This document shows positions 57,402 through 64,000 of a DNA stretch of 64,000 nt, one piece after another. The notes beneath the pieces are model-generated. The model saw only the letters and a program-made list of their open reading frames with translations, did no database searches and was not told the DNA's origin. The stretch's first letter is position 1; every line of letters starts with the position of its first letter. The stretch covers positions 620,001-684,000 of the forward strand of contig CBDDDJ010000005.1 in the NCBI GenBank assembly GCA_965226475.1. The letters are read 5' to 3'. Both the position numbers and the translations under genes were made by a program. The DNA is from JASLMY01 sp965226475. GTDB taxonomy: Bacteria > Pseudomonadota > Alphaproteobacteria > GCA-2731375.

Positions 57402-58890
57402 GTCCGGCGCCTCCCGCCAGCAAGGTTGCGTAATCGGCGATCCGTGTCGCGGCGACAAAGGGCTGGGGGAGGTGAGGATAGCGAGAGAAGTCCAGGTGGG
57501 CCGGTCGCCTCTCGATCCGGGCCAGGAGCAGATGCTTGACGGCATCGAAGCCGACCAGGCGCCGCTTCACCGCCTCGCGCACCGCCACCCTCACCTGGCT
57601 CTCGGGGAAGTCCTCCAACAGGCGCAGCACCTGGATGTACTCCCGCTTGCCGCGATGGCCGAAGCGGGCTTCGAGGAGATGGCGCAGCTCGTCGAAGGCG
57701 GGATCCAGCTTCCACCCCAGCAGCGGGGCCGCTTGATCCAGGGCACCCGGCTTCTTCTCCAGCAAAGACAGATAGTGCAGCGGGTCGTAGACCACGTCGC
57801 CACGCACATAGGAGCGGGGATGACGGGCGATGATCTCGGCGCCGAGAGTGATCTCGACCCGGTCGACATAGCCCTTGACCATCACGTCCTTGTAGGCGTG
57901 GACCGTCGGCGCCGAGTAATCCACCAGCCGGTAGCGCACCAAGGCCATCGAGGAGACCTGCCCGGGATGTTGCTCACAAGCCTCGAAGGGGACGGCCGGT
58001 AGATCGCGCAAAGCCTCGAGGTCGGCCAGCAGCGCCGTTGCCTTCTCGCCTTCCTCCAGGGCGTCGAGACGCGCCAGGCAACCCGCCATCAGCTGTTCGT
58101 TCAGGGCGTCCAGGTCCCGCACCTTTGGGATCGGCACGAAGAACTTGCGCCGCGCCGTCTTCACCAGCGCCTCGACCTTCCCTTTGTCGTTGCCCTTGCC
58201 GGGCCGGCCGAAGCGGTCGCGGAACAGATAGTGCGACTGCAGATGCGAGAAGGCCTGGGTGCGGCGGCGCTCGCCGTCGCCCATGATCCGCGCCACCGCC
58301 AGCGTCGTGTTGTCGTACAGGATCGATCGAGGGATCCCGCCGAAGAAGGCGAAGGCGCTGACGTGCCCGTCCAGGAAAGCCTCCGTCGTCTCCCGCAGGT
58401 AGGCCTTCACGAACCAGGCGTTCGAATGGGGCAAGATAAAGCAGAAGAAGTGGACCTTCTCCCGCTTGCCACGCAGATCGACCACCGCTTGGCCAAAGTC
58501 TGCCTGGGCATGGCCCGGCGGGTGATGCAGCGGCACGAAGGCTTCGCGTGTCGACTGCCGCTGAGCGCGGACGTAGTCCTTCACGATGGTGTAGCCGCCG
58601 GTGAAGCCGTGCTCGTCCCGAAGCCGCTCGAAGATCCGTTGTGCCGTGTGCCGCTGCTTGCGCGGCACATCCCGGTCCGCCGACAGGATCGCGTCGATGA
58701 CCGCCGTGAACTCTTCCAGCTTCGGCCGTCTCACCGGCATCGTCCGCCGATACCCCGGCGGCGCCGAGTAGCTCAGCATCTTCTTCACCGTCCGGCGGTC
58801 GATGCCAAACCGCCGCGCCGCCTCACGGTGGCTCAGCCCCTCATCGACAACTGCCAGCCGAACCTGCGCATACAACTCCACGCCATACAT
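57394..58890 (-). CDS. istA: IS21-family transposase IstA
   Basis: A 498-residue transposase. An N-terminal helix-turn-helix (SHREAARRFGIDRRTVKKML) is followed by the DDE core: HAQADFGQAVVDLRGK for the first Asp, FFGGIPRSILYDNTTLAVAR for the second, and the Glu in KGKVEALVKTARRKFF. A basic beta-barrel and a C-terminal domain complete it. All catalytic residues are present. With IstB intact the element is probably active or recently so. Confidence 0.93.
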   Translation of the reverse strand: MYGVELYAQVRLAVVDEGLSHREAARRFGIDRRTVKKMLSYSAPPGYRRTMPVRRPKLEEFTAVIDAILSADRDVPRKQRHTAQRIFERLRDEHGFTGGYTIVKDYVRAQRQSTREAFVPLHHPPGHAQADFGQAVVDLRGKREKVHFFCFILPHSNAWFVKAYLRETTEAFLDGHVSAFAFFGGIPRSILYDNTTLAVARIMGDGERRRTQAFSHLQSHYLFRDRFGRPGKGNDKGKVEALVKTARRKFFVPIPKVRDLDALNEQLMAGCLARLDALEEGEKATALLADLEALRDLPAVPFEACEQHPGQVSSMALVRYRLVDYSAPTVHAYKDVMVKGYVDRVEITLGAEIIARHPRSYVRGDVVYDPLHYLSLLEKKPGALDQAAPLLGWKLDPAFDELRHLLEARFGHRGKREYIQVLRLLEDFPESQVRVAVREAVKRRLVGFDAVKHLLLARIERRPAHLDFSRYPHLPQPFVAATRIADYATLLAGGAGHG

Positions 58891-58973
58891 CTCCTGCCCC
58901 CCGTCGCTAACAACAGGGGACGATCACTGGCGCATCTTCGCGCCGCCGCAACCGGACTACCCGGCCGCCTCGC

Positions 58974-60074
58974 GTGGAGCATTTTTGCAGCGCCGCCTAC
59001 ACCGTGCTCGGCCGCCACCTCGGCAGTACGGTCGACGCCGGGGCGCGCCGCGAGCTGCTGGGCGGACTTTCCATCGATATCGCGCGCCGCGCCCAGCGCG
59101 ACTGGTTCACCAATCTGGGGGACGAGATCGCGCGCCACCACGCCGGCACGCCGGTTTCGATTCCCGAGGAGGCACCGTCACTGGCGCCAGGCAACGACGG
59201 CGGAGGCGACGGCGCGTCGAGGGATTCCGGCGACATCCTCGATGGCGACGGTTCGAGCGGCGCTTCGGACGATATCCTCGGTGGCGACGGTTCGAACGCG
59301 GAGTCGGGCGACATCCTCGGCACCGACGGTTCGAACTCGGAGTCGGGTGACATCCTGGGTGGTGACGCCTCGAAACCCGAGGCCACCGATATCCTGGGCG
59401 GATCAAGCGACGGCGACGGCGACATCCTGTCGAGCGACGGCGGCTCCGGCGGCGCCCCGCCGAACGGAGCCGTGAAACCGACCGAGGCGCCGGCCATCGC
59501 CACCGTCGTGACCGGGCCGACGCCGGAAAACTGGAGCGACCTCGGCGGCTGGTATGTCGACGGCTTCGCGATCTGGTATCGACCGGCCGGACACGCTGAT
59601 CCGTTTCTGCGCGCCTGGATGACCTTGGGGGGCCGAAGCACCGCCGCGACGGCCCCACGCGATATATTCGAGACGCTGGTCGGCAAGGAATCGCCGGGGA
59701 AATGCGCCAAGTGCCACAGCATCGACGCCATGGCGGACGGAACGGCGGGCATGAACTGGATCGGCAAGCAGAGCCGGCCGGGGGTACAGAACTTCACCCG
59801 CTTCGTCCACGCACCGCACTTCCAGATGGTCGGCGGCTCGGACGCTTGCGCCAAGTGCCACCAGCTCAAAACCGGCGGCACGCCCGGCACGGCCTCCAAG
59901 GGCCGCGACCCGCGCGTGTTCGAGTCGAGTTTCAAGCCGATAGATCAGGCCGTGTGCGCCAAGTGTCACGCTCCGGCGGCGGCGGGGAATGCCTGCACCA
60001 GCTGCCACGATTATCACGTGGGCGATGTGGCGACGAAGATGCCGGCAACTCGGCTGGAGGCGGTCCGCCGCTGA
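58974..60074 (+). CDS. Tetraheme cytochrome c-like protein with 13-residue repeats, 5' end disturbed
   Basis: About 366 residues remain. The C-terminal half has four heme-binding motifs: CAKCH three times and CTSCH once, with further His residues as possible sixth ligands (FVHAPHFQMV, SCHDYHVGD). Between the start and the hemes lies an Asp/Gly/Ser-rich linker with repeats of the type SGDILGGDGSNSE. The GTG at 58974 has no ribosome binding site, no signal peptide follows, and upstream DHWRIFAPPQPDYPAA is in a different frame. The real 5' end was probably removed or frameshifted near the IS21 insertion. Such cytochromes are normally exported or membrane-anchored and carry electrons; partner unknown. 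Confidence 0.75.
   Translation: MEHFCSAAYTVLGRHLGSTVDAGARRELLGGLSIDIARRAQRDWFTNLGDEIARHHAGTPVSIPEEAPSLAPGNDGGGDGASRDSGDILDGDGSSGASDDILGGDGSNAESGDILGTDGSNSESGDILGGDASKPEATDILGGSSDGDGDILSSDGGSGGAPPNGAVKPTEAPAIATVVTGPTPENWSDLGGWYVDGFAIWYRPAGHADPFLRAWMTLGGRSTAATAPRDIFETLVGKESPGKCAKCHSIDAMADGTAGMNWIGKQSRPGVQNFTRFVHAPHFQMVGGSDACAKCHQLKTGGTPGTASKGRDPRVFESSFKPIDQAVCAKCHAPAAAGNACTSCHDYHVGDVATKMPATRLEAVRR
59226..59381 (+). repeat. Four tandem 39-bp (13-residue) repeats in the cytochrome linker
   Basis: Residues 85-136 of the cytochrome are four 13-residue units: SGDILDGDGSSGA, SDDILGGDGSNAE, SGDILGTDGSNSE and SGDILGGDASKPE. A degenerate fifth and sixth (DILGG, DILSSDG) follow. The DNA units differ by several bases each, so this is an old, selected repeat and not a fresh duplication. 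Confidence 0.92.
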
Positions 60075-60084
60075 GCGCGGCCCG

Positions 60085-61092
60085 TCAGCCGAGGCCCAAG
60101 GCCTGCATGCGTTTGACGTTGTAATATCGATCGTCGGTCATGGCGCCCGCCACCCGGCCGGTGGCGAAGGCCCGGGCGAGGCCGACCACGGCATCCTCGA
60201 TCGTGTGGCGCGGCACGAATCCCAGGTCCCGGCCGATCCGGGCCGAGGAGACATGGTAGGAACGGTGATCGTCGCTCGGCGTGGTCACGATTTCGACCGG
60301 CTGGCCGACGGCGTCGCGGACGATCTCGGCCAGCTGGCTCACCCGATGGTTATCATAGCCCGCGTTGAAGACCCGGCCATCGATCATGTCGTCGGGATAT
60401 TCGAGGCACCGCACGTAGAGGTCGGTCATGTCCTCGATGTTGATGTTGGGGCGTTTCTGGGCCCCGCCGAAGACGGTGATGCGGCCATTGTTGATTGCGT
60501 GGTTGGTCAGGATGTTGACCGTGAGATCGAGGCGCAGACGGGGCGAGTAACCGCAGACCTTGGCGGGGCGCAGCGTCAGGGTGACAAAGCCCGGCTCGCG
60601 CTCCTGCTCCAGCACCTCCTCGCACATCGCCTTGTATTTCGAATAGTCGGTGAGTGGCTCCAGCGCCAGCTCCTCCGTCACTTCCGCATCGTCCTTGATG
60701 CCGTAAACCGAGGAGGAAGAGGCGTAGATGAAACGACGCACTCCGACAACCTTGGCGGCGCGCACCAGCGGACGAAAGGCGTCGAAGTTGATCGAGCGGC
60801 CGAGATCGGGATCGAGCTCGAAACTCGGATCGTTCGAGATGCAGGCCAGATGGATCACGGCGTCGCAGCCGTCGAGCGCCAGGGCCACCGCGCCGGCGTC
60901 CCTGAGGTCGCCGCGCACGAGCGTCAGTCCCGTCCGGTCGGGCAAGTCGTCGAACACCGCTTCACCGTAGATGAAAAGGTCCAACACCGTGACCCCGTGA
61001 CCGGCCTCCAGCAACTTCGGCACCAGCCGGCTGCCGACATAGCCGGCTCCGCCGGTGACCAGGACACGGGTGAAACGCTTCGTCTCGTTCAT
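60085..61092 (-). CDS. NAD-dependent epimerase/dehydratase (extended SDR, nucleotide-sugar type)
   Basis: A 335-residue extended short-chain dehydrogenase. The NAD motif is VTGGAGYVGSRLV at the N-terminus, ACISNDPSF and ASSSSVYG are the usual second and third signatures, and the catalytic pair is YSKYK. The C-terminal half binds the nucleotide sugar. It would epimerise or dehydrate an NDP-sugar for surface polysaccharide. It follows the HldE-like gene by 21 bases in the same orientation, so both probably belong to one sugar-nucleotide operon. The exact sugar is not readable. Confidence 0.9.
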   Translation of the reverse strand: MNETKRFTRVLVTGGAGYVGSRLVPKLLEAGHGVTVLDLFIYGEAVFDDLPDRTGLTLVRGDLRDAGAVALALDGCDAVIHLACISNDPSFELDPDLGRSINFDAFRPLVRAAKVVGVRRFIYASSSSVYGIKDDAEVTEELALEPLTDYSKYKAMCEEVLEQEREPGFVTLTLRPAKVCGYSPRLRLDLTVNILTNHAINNGRITVFGGAQKRPNINIEDMTDLYVRCLEYPDDMIDGRVFNAGYDNHRVSQLAEIVRDAVGQPVEIVTTPSDDHRSYHVSSARIGRDLGFVPRHTIEDAVVGLARAFATGRVAGAMTDDRYYNVKRMQALGLG

Positions 61093-61113
61093 CGGAGTTC
61101 CTCCAGGAACCGT

Positions 61114-62703
61114 TCACTTCAGGAGGGCGGTCAGGAATTTCAAAAGGGGCACCCGTTCGACGCTTTCCCGGTGGCCGACGATGCCCACCTTCATGGCGCC
61201 GACGGCGTTGCCGACGATACCAACCAGTTCCATGTCCAGACCGGCGGCGACCAGTGGCGCGGTAACGCTCAGGAAGGCGTCGCCCGCGCCGACGGTATCG
61301 ACGACCTTGCGGGTGAAGGCCGGCACCCGGCCGAGGCCGGCGTCCATCGAGAAGGTGTGGCAACCGTTCTGGCCGTGGGTGACGGCGATATGGTCGCAGG
61401 CGACCTGCTCGCGCAGTGGACCCTGGATCAGTTCGCCCAGATCACGAAAGCGATCGCGAAGCGCCAGGCGCGCCTCCGGCGCGTCGATGCAAACATAGTC
61501 GGCCCGCCTGTAGCGGGTGATCGGATTGTAGCCGTGGTTGGCGGAGTTGGTCTGGGCGTTGACGGCGAGGAACGGCGCCACCTTCTCCGCCGTCTGGATC
61601 GCGCGCGGCGTCATCATGCCATGGCCGAAATCGTTCACCACCACGACATCGGCCCAGGACGACCGCTCCCGGAGTTGCTGGCAGAGCTGGTCTTCTTCCT
61701 CCACGCCCAGCAGCGTTTCGTCGAAGTGGTAGACCTCGAACAGCTTGCGGGTGTGACCGGGATCGACGAAGCGGCACTTCCGCGTCGTCGGCTTGCCCGA
61801 CCGGCGCAGGAAATGCACCTTCACGTTGGGTTTCACGGTCTCGAGGATCAGGTCGTCGTAGGGATCCTCCTCGCCGATGATGGTGATGATCTCGACCTCG
61901 GCGACGAAGTCGGCGACATGGTTTGCCGCCGCGATGACGCCGCCGGCGAAAGCTTCGCGTCCCTCGTAGCGGGTGGCGATGATATTCTCCTTGGCCGACT
62001 TCCCCATTGGCACGGCGTATTGGTATTCGTCGATGATCGCCTCGCCGACGAACAGCACGCGCTTATCCTGGATCGCCTCGAACCTGGCCATGATCTCGCC
62101 CAGCAGATCGCGGTCGCGGAGCCGCGCGAGATAACCGGCGAGTTCGGAGCCGTGGACATCCAGATGGCGGTTGATCGGGGAGGAAGAGGAGAAGGTGATG
62201 TCGTCGGTGAAGACCAGGCGGCCATCGAGACTTTCGACCAACTCGCGCTCAGCCCGAATGTTGCCGGTGACATCCTCGCCCTCGCAGGCATAGTCCTGCC
62301 CCTTGACGTAGACGCTCGGCCGGATCAGCCGCAGCACGCCCTCCGCGCTGGACCAATTGGAAATGGCGACATAGTCGACGCATTCGAGGGCGGCGACCAT
62401 TTCGGCCCGCAGCAGTTCGGGAAAGACCGGCCGGCCTGGCCCCTTGTTGACGTGGCGGTCCGCCGTGAGCGTCACGACCAGCAGGTCGCCCTCGGCCTTG
62501 GCCCCTTCCAGGTGGCGGACATGGCCCATGTGCAGAAGATCGAAGACGCCATGGGCCAAGACCACGCGTTGGCCGGACGATCGCCAGCGTTCCGCTACCA
62601 GGGCGATTCCGTCGACCGAGGTAATCTTGTCCCTCGCCCTGGGGCTCCGCGCATCATGAGCCGCCACGCCTTCATCCGACCAAGCCGTCACCATTGTCAC
62701 CAC
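61114..62703 (-). CDS. HldE-like bifunctional nucleotidyltransferase/PfkB kinase, domains in reversed order
   Basis: A 529-residue fusion. Residues 45-170 form a cytidylyl/adenylyl-transferase domain with HGVFDLLHMGH, whose HxGH motif binds the nucleotide. Residues 200-520 form a PfkB sugar kinase, with GEAIIDEYQYAVP at its start, AGGVIAAANHVADF in the middle, and the catalytic VDTVGAGDAFLSV near residue 470. In E. coli HldE the kinase comes first and the transferase second; here the order is swapped. It would phosphorylate and then activate a sugar, possibly a heptose, for a glycoconjugate. It is followed directly by the epimerase gene. Confidence 0.88.
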   Translation of the reverse strand: MVTMVTAWSDEGVAAHDARSPRARDKITSVDGIALVAERWRSSGQRVVLAHGVFDLLHMGHVRHLEGAKAEGDLLVVTLTADRHVNKGPGRPVFPELLRAEMVAALECVDYVAISNWSSAEGVLRLIRPSVYVKGQDYACEGEDVTGNIRAERELVESLDGRLVFTDDITFSSSSPINRHLDVHGSELAGYLARLRDRDLLGEIMARFEAIQDKRVLFVGEAIIDEYQYAVPMGKSAKENIIATRYEGREAFAGGVIAAANHVADFVAEVEIITIIGEEDPYDDLILETVKPNVKVHFLRRSGKPTTRKCRFVDPGHTRKLFEVYHFDETLLGVEEEDQLCQQLRERSSWADVVVVNDFGHGMMTPRAIQTAEKVAPFLAVNAQTNSANHGYNPITRYRRADYVCIDAPEARLALRDRFRDLGELIQGPLREQVACDHIAVTHGQNGCHTFSMDAGLGRVPAFTRKVVDTVGAGDAFLSVTAPLVAAGLDMELVGIVGNAVGAMKVGIVGHRESVERVPLLKFLTALLK

Positions 62704-62875
62704 GCCATCCCGCGAGATCGCCTCAACCGCGTCATTTCCGCGACTTTGGGGATTCAGCGTTAAGATCGGGTAAATTCCCCGCTCGCCGATCGGCCACGTT
62801 CACGCACCGTTAACACGGAGGGACGAGAATGGCTCCCAAAGGCCGTGATATACGCGGCCGAGGGAATCCGAGACG

Positions 62876-64000
62876 ATGATCATTCCAGGCGCTCCCCAAC
62901 TGATCGGCTTCGACTTCAGGACGCTCTCCAGTTACTACGCGAGCGGCGCGGCGCTGGAGCGGAGCGTCCTGATCGGCGCCCTGCGCGCCCAGGGGATCGA
63001 CCGGGCGACACGCGAGGGTCCGGCCGTCATTCCGCCCTGGCAAATCCCCGACGCGGCGCCGACCGACCGCCAGCTCGAGCGGCTGTTCTCGGCCGAACCG
63101 AAACTGGAAGCGGAACGAGGCCTCGCCGGTGGCGACCAGGAAGGGACGGGCGAGCTGTTCGCGCTCTGGCGCGGTCTCTCGCGGCTGCGCGAGCTGGCGC
63201 AATATGCCGAGACCGGGGCGCGTGCCGACAGCCTTCGTCCCCTTCTCGACCGGCGTTTCCAGAGTTACCTCGAAGAGATCCGCGGCTTCGCCGGCCAGCT
63301 CGCGCTTCCCGATATCACCGTGCTGGCGGGGGTCGAGCGGAGCAGTGTCGAGACGGCCACGGCAATGCCGAAGCCAATCGAAAAGACGCTGCCCGCGCAC
63401 ATCGGCGCGGTGTTGACCTCGGCCCGCGCGGATGCAATTCCCGACCTCGCCGGCACCGAGACCTTCACCATCAAGCTTGAGACCTCGACCGGAACACAGA
63501 ATGTGGCGATCGACCTCTCCGGCGTCTCGGGCACGCTGAACGTCGACAACGTCACCGACCATATCAACGCGCAACTGGAAGCGGCGGGAGCCCTGACACG
63601 CCTCACCGTCGAACGTTTCCACGAGTCGGCCTACGGCTTCCGCATGCTGATGAGCAGCGCCGAAATCGTGACATTCGTACCCGACCCAGGCACGCAGACG
63701 CCCGGATTGCTGCTGGCCGGCACGGTCGGCGGCGGCGACGGTAGCGACGGATTCCTCCGCAAGCTCGACGACCTCGGCGCGGCGGCGCCGAGCGAAGGCT
63801 TCCTGACGGGAATCGCCACCGACCAGGCGGATGGCGCCCAGGGCGTCGCCGTCGACAGCGACGGCAACGTCTATGTCGTCGGCACCTCGGCCGGGGATCT
63901 GGAAAATCAGGTCAATCAATCGACTCCGGACGCCTACCTCCGAAAATACGACGCCGCGGGCACCTTGCTCTGGTCCCGCCTGCTGGGATCCACCGAGTTG
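62876..64000 (+). CDS. SBBP-repeat (beta-propeller) protein, N-terminal part, runs off the window
   Basis: The ATG at 62876 opens a frame with no stop to the window end (375 codons). The first 150 residues are helical and charged with no signal peptide (LIGFDFRTLSSYYASGAALE); residues 195-245 are a beta-rich domain (TFTIKLETSTGTQNVAIDLS). From residue 280 an SBBP-type repeat begins: DQADGAQGVAVDSDGNVYVV then GTSAGDLENQ and DAYLRKYDAAGTLLWSRLLG. SBBP repeats build beta-propellers in surface or secreted proteins. The middle domain resembles parts of flagellin/hook-associated proteins, so a surface appendage or secreted adhesin is possible. The weak ribosome binding site is AGGGAATCCGAG. Confidence 0.75.
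   Translation, partial: MIIPGAPQLIGFDFRTLSSYYASGAALERSVLIGALRAQGIDRATREGPAVIPPWQIPDAAPTDRQLERLFSAEPKLEAERGLAGGDQEGTGELFALWRGLSRLRELAQYAETGARADSLRPLLDRRFQSYLEEIRGFAGQLALPDITVLAGVERSSVETATAMPKPIEKTLPAHIGAVLTSARADAIPDLAGTETFTIKLETSTGTQNVAIDLSGVSGTLNVDNVTDHINAQLEAAGALTRLTVERFHESAYGFRMLMSSAEIVTFVPDPGTQTPGLLLAGTVGGGDGSDGFLRKLDDLGAAAPSEGFLTGIATDQADGAQGVAVDSDGNVYVVGTSAGDLENQVNQSTPDAYLRKYDAAGTLLWSRLLGSTEL

Larger units (their letters stand above)
56637..58890 (-). mobile_element. IS21-family insertion sequence (core; ends unresolved)
   Basis: The istA and istB genes lie in the order and overlap typical of IS21. I could not fix the terminal repeats. The right end lies within about 40 bases after 58890, where CTAACAACAGGGGACGATCA may be the terminus, and the left end is somewhere between 56430 and 56637. 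Right of it a cytochrome gene starts abruptly without a proper start codon. Confidence 0.8.

Noticed and set aside
59226..59381. The 39-bp repeats as a CRISPR array
   Set aside because: Units are contiguous without spacers, are in frame and encode a protein repeat.

Overview
This is a high-GC Gram-negative chromosome segment, most likely from an alphaproteobacterium of the Rhodospirillales type. The support is a PopZ-type polar organiser, a TolC-family exporter, an alphaproteobacterial-style RpoD, an SBBP-repeat protein, and many amidase, hydantoinase, LLM-flavin and GMC oxidoreductase genes. Species and habitat cannot be read from the sequence. The mix of intact housekeeping genes with many freshly broken accessory genes and at least seven IS families suggests a lineage in active genome decay. 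A draft assembly with indel errors is the competing explanation.

Layout. (1) 1-6.1 kb, minus strand: a Dpp/Opp-type peptide ABC transporter operon (substrate-binding protein, two permeases, two ATPases) ending in a hydantoinase A-like gene cut by the window edge; the DppB-like permease is frameshifted. An IS630 element sits directly upstream (6.18-7.58 kb), followed by two plus-strand amidases. Together these look like uptake and hydrolysis of peptides, amides or hydantoins. (2) 10.7-21.7 kb: a patchwork island ending at a tRNA-Cys gene. It holds IS3 and IS5-like debris, a hyuA scrap, a 5'-truncated recQ, a complete RpoD-like sigma factor, two small ORFs, two integrase scraps, a topoisomerase III gene with an in-frame TAG, a UPF0149/SEC-C protein, an HU-like protein and a TonB-receptor scrap. 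(3) 21.7-31.8 kb: conserved chromosomal block with tRNA-Cys, a PCMT-family methyltransferase, TolC, PopZ, ValS, an LLM oxidoreductase, a low-GC membrane protein and IlvD. (4) 31.8-38.2 kb: a broken amidase, a DHA2 drug exporter, an unknown protein broken by a perfect 400-bp-period tandem duplication, a Baeyer-Villiger-type monooxygenase and a cyclase scrap. (5) 38.2-52.6 kb: the most damaged part. It has a frameshifted GlcG/HbpS-like protein, IS66, an ornithine cyclodeaminase-like gene with a 66-bp internal duplication, a large palindromic element, MetF, a P450 split by an IS3 element, a gutted HigBA module, an intact ParDE module, an acyl-CoA ligase with a frameshift, an IS1595 insertion and a TAG, a frameshifted LLM oxidoreductase, a VOC protein with an in-frame TAG, and an intact cupin. 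(6) 52.6-64 kb: desaturase, Crp/Fnr regulator, GMC oxidoreductase, IS21 (istAB), a tetraheme cytochrome with 13-residue repeats, a nucleotide-sugar epimerase next to an HldE-like bifunctional enzyme, and the start of an SBBP-repeat protein.

Several patterns recur. About ten small indels fall in accessory or IS genes, while a comparable or greater length of housekeeping and large metabolic genes has none. Four in-frame TAG codons stand where Gln is plausible. Three exact or near-exact tandem duplications (117, 400 and 66 bp) are present. No CRISPR array and no complete prophage was seen. The best candidates for something new are the sigma-factor/recQ/topB island at tRNA-Cys, the 400-bp duplicated gene with its three evenly spaced palindromes, and the heme-repeat cytochrome.
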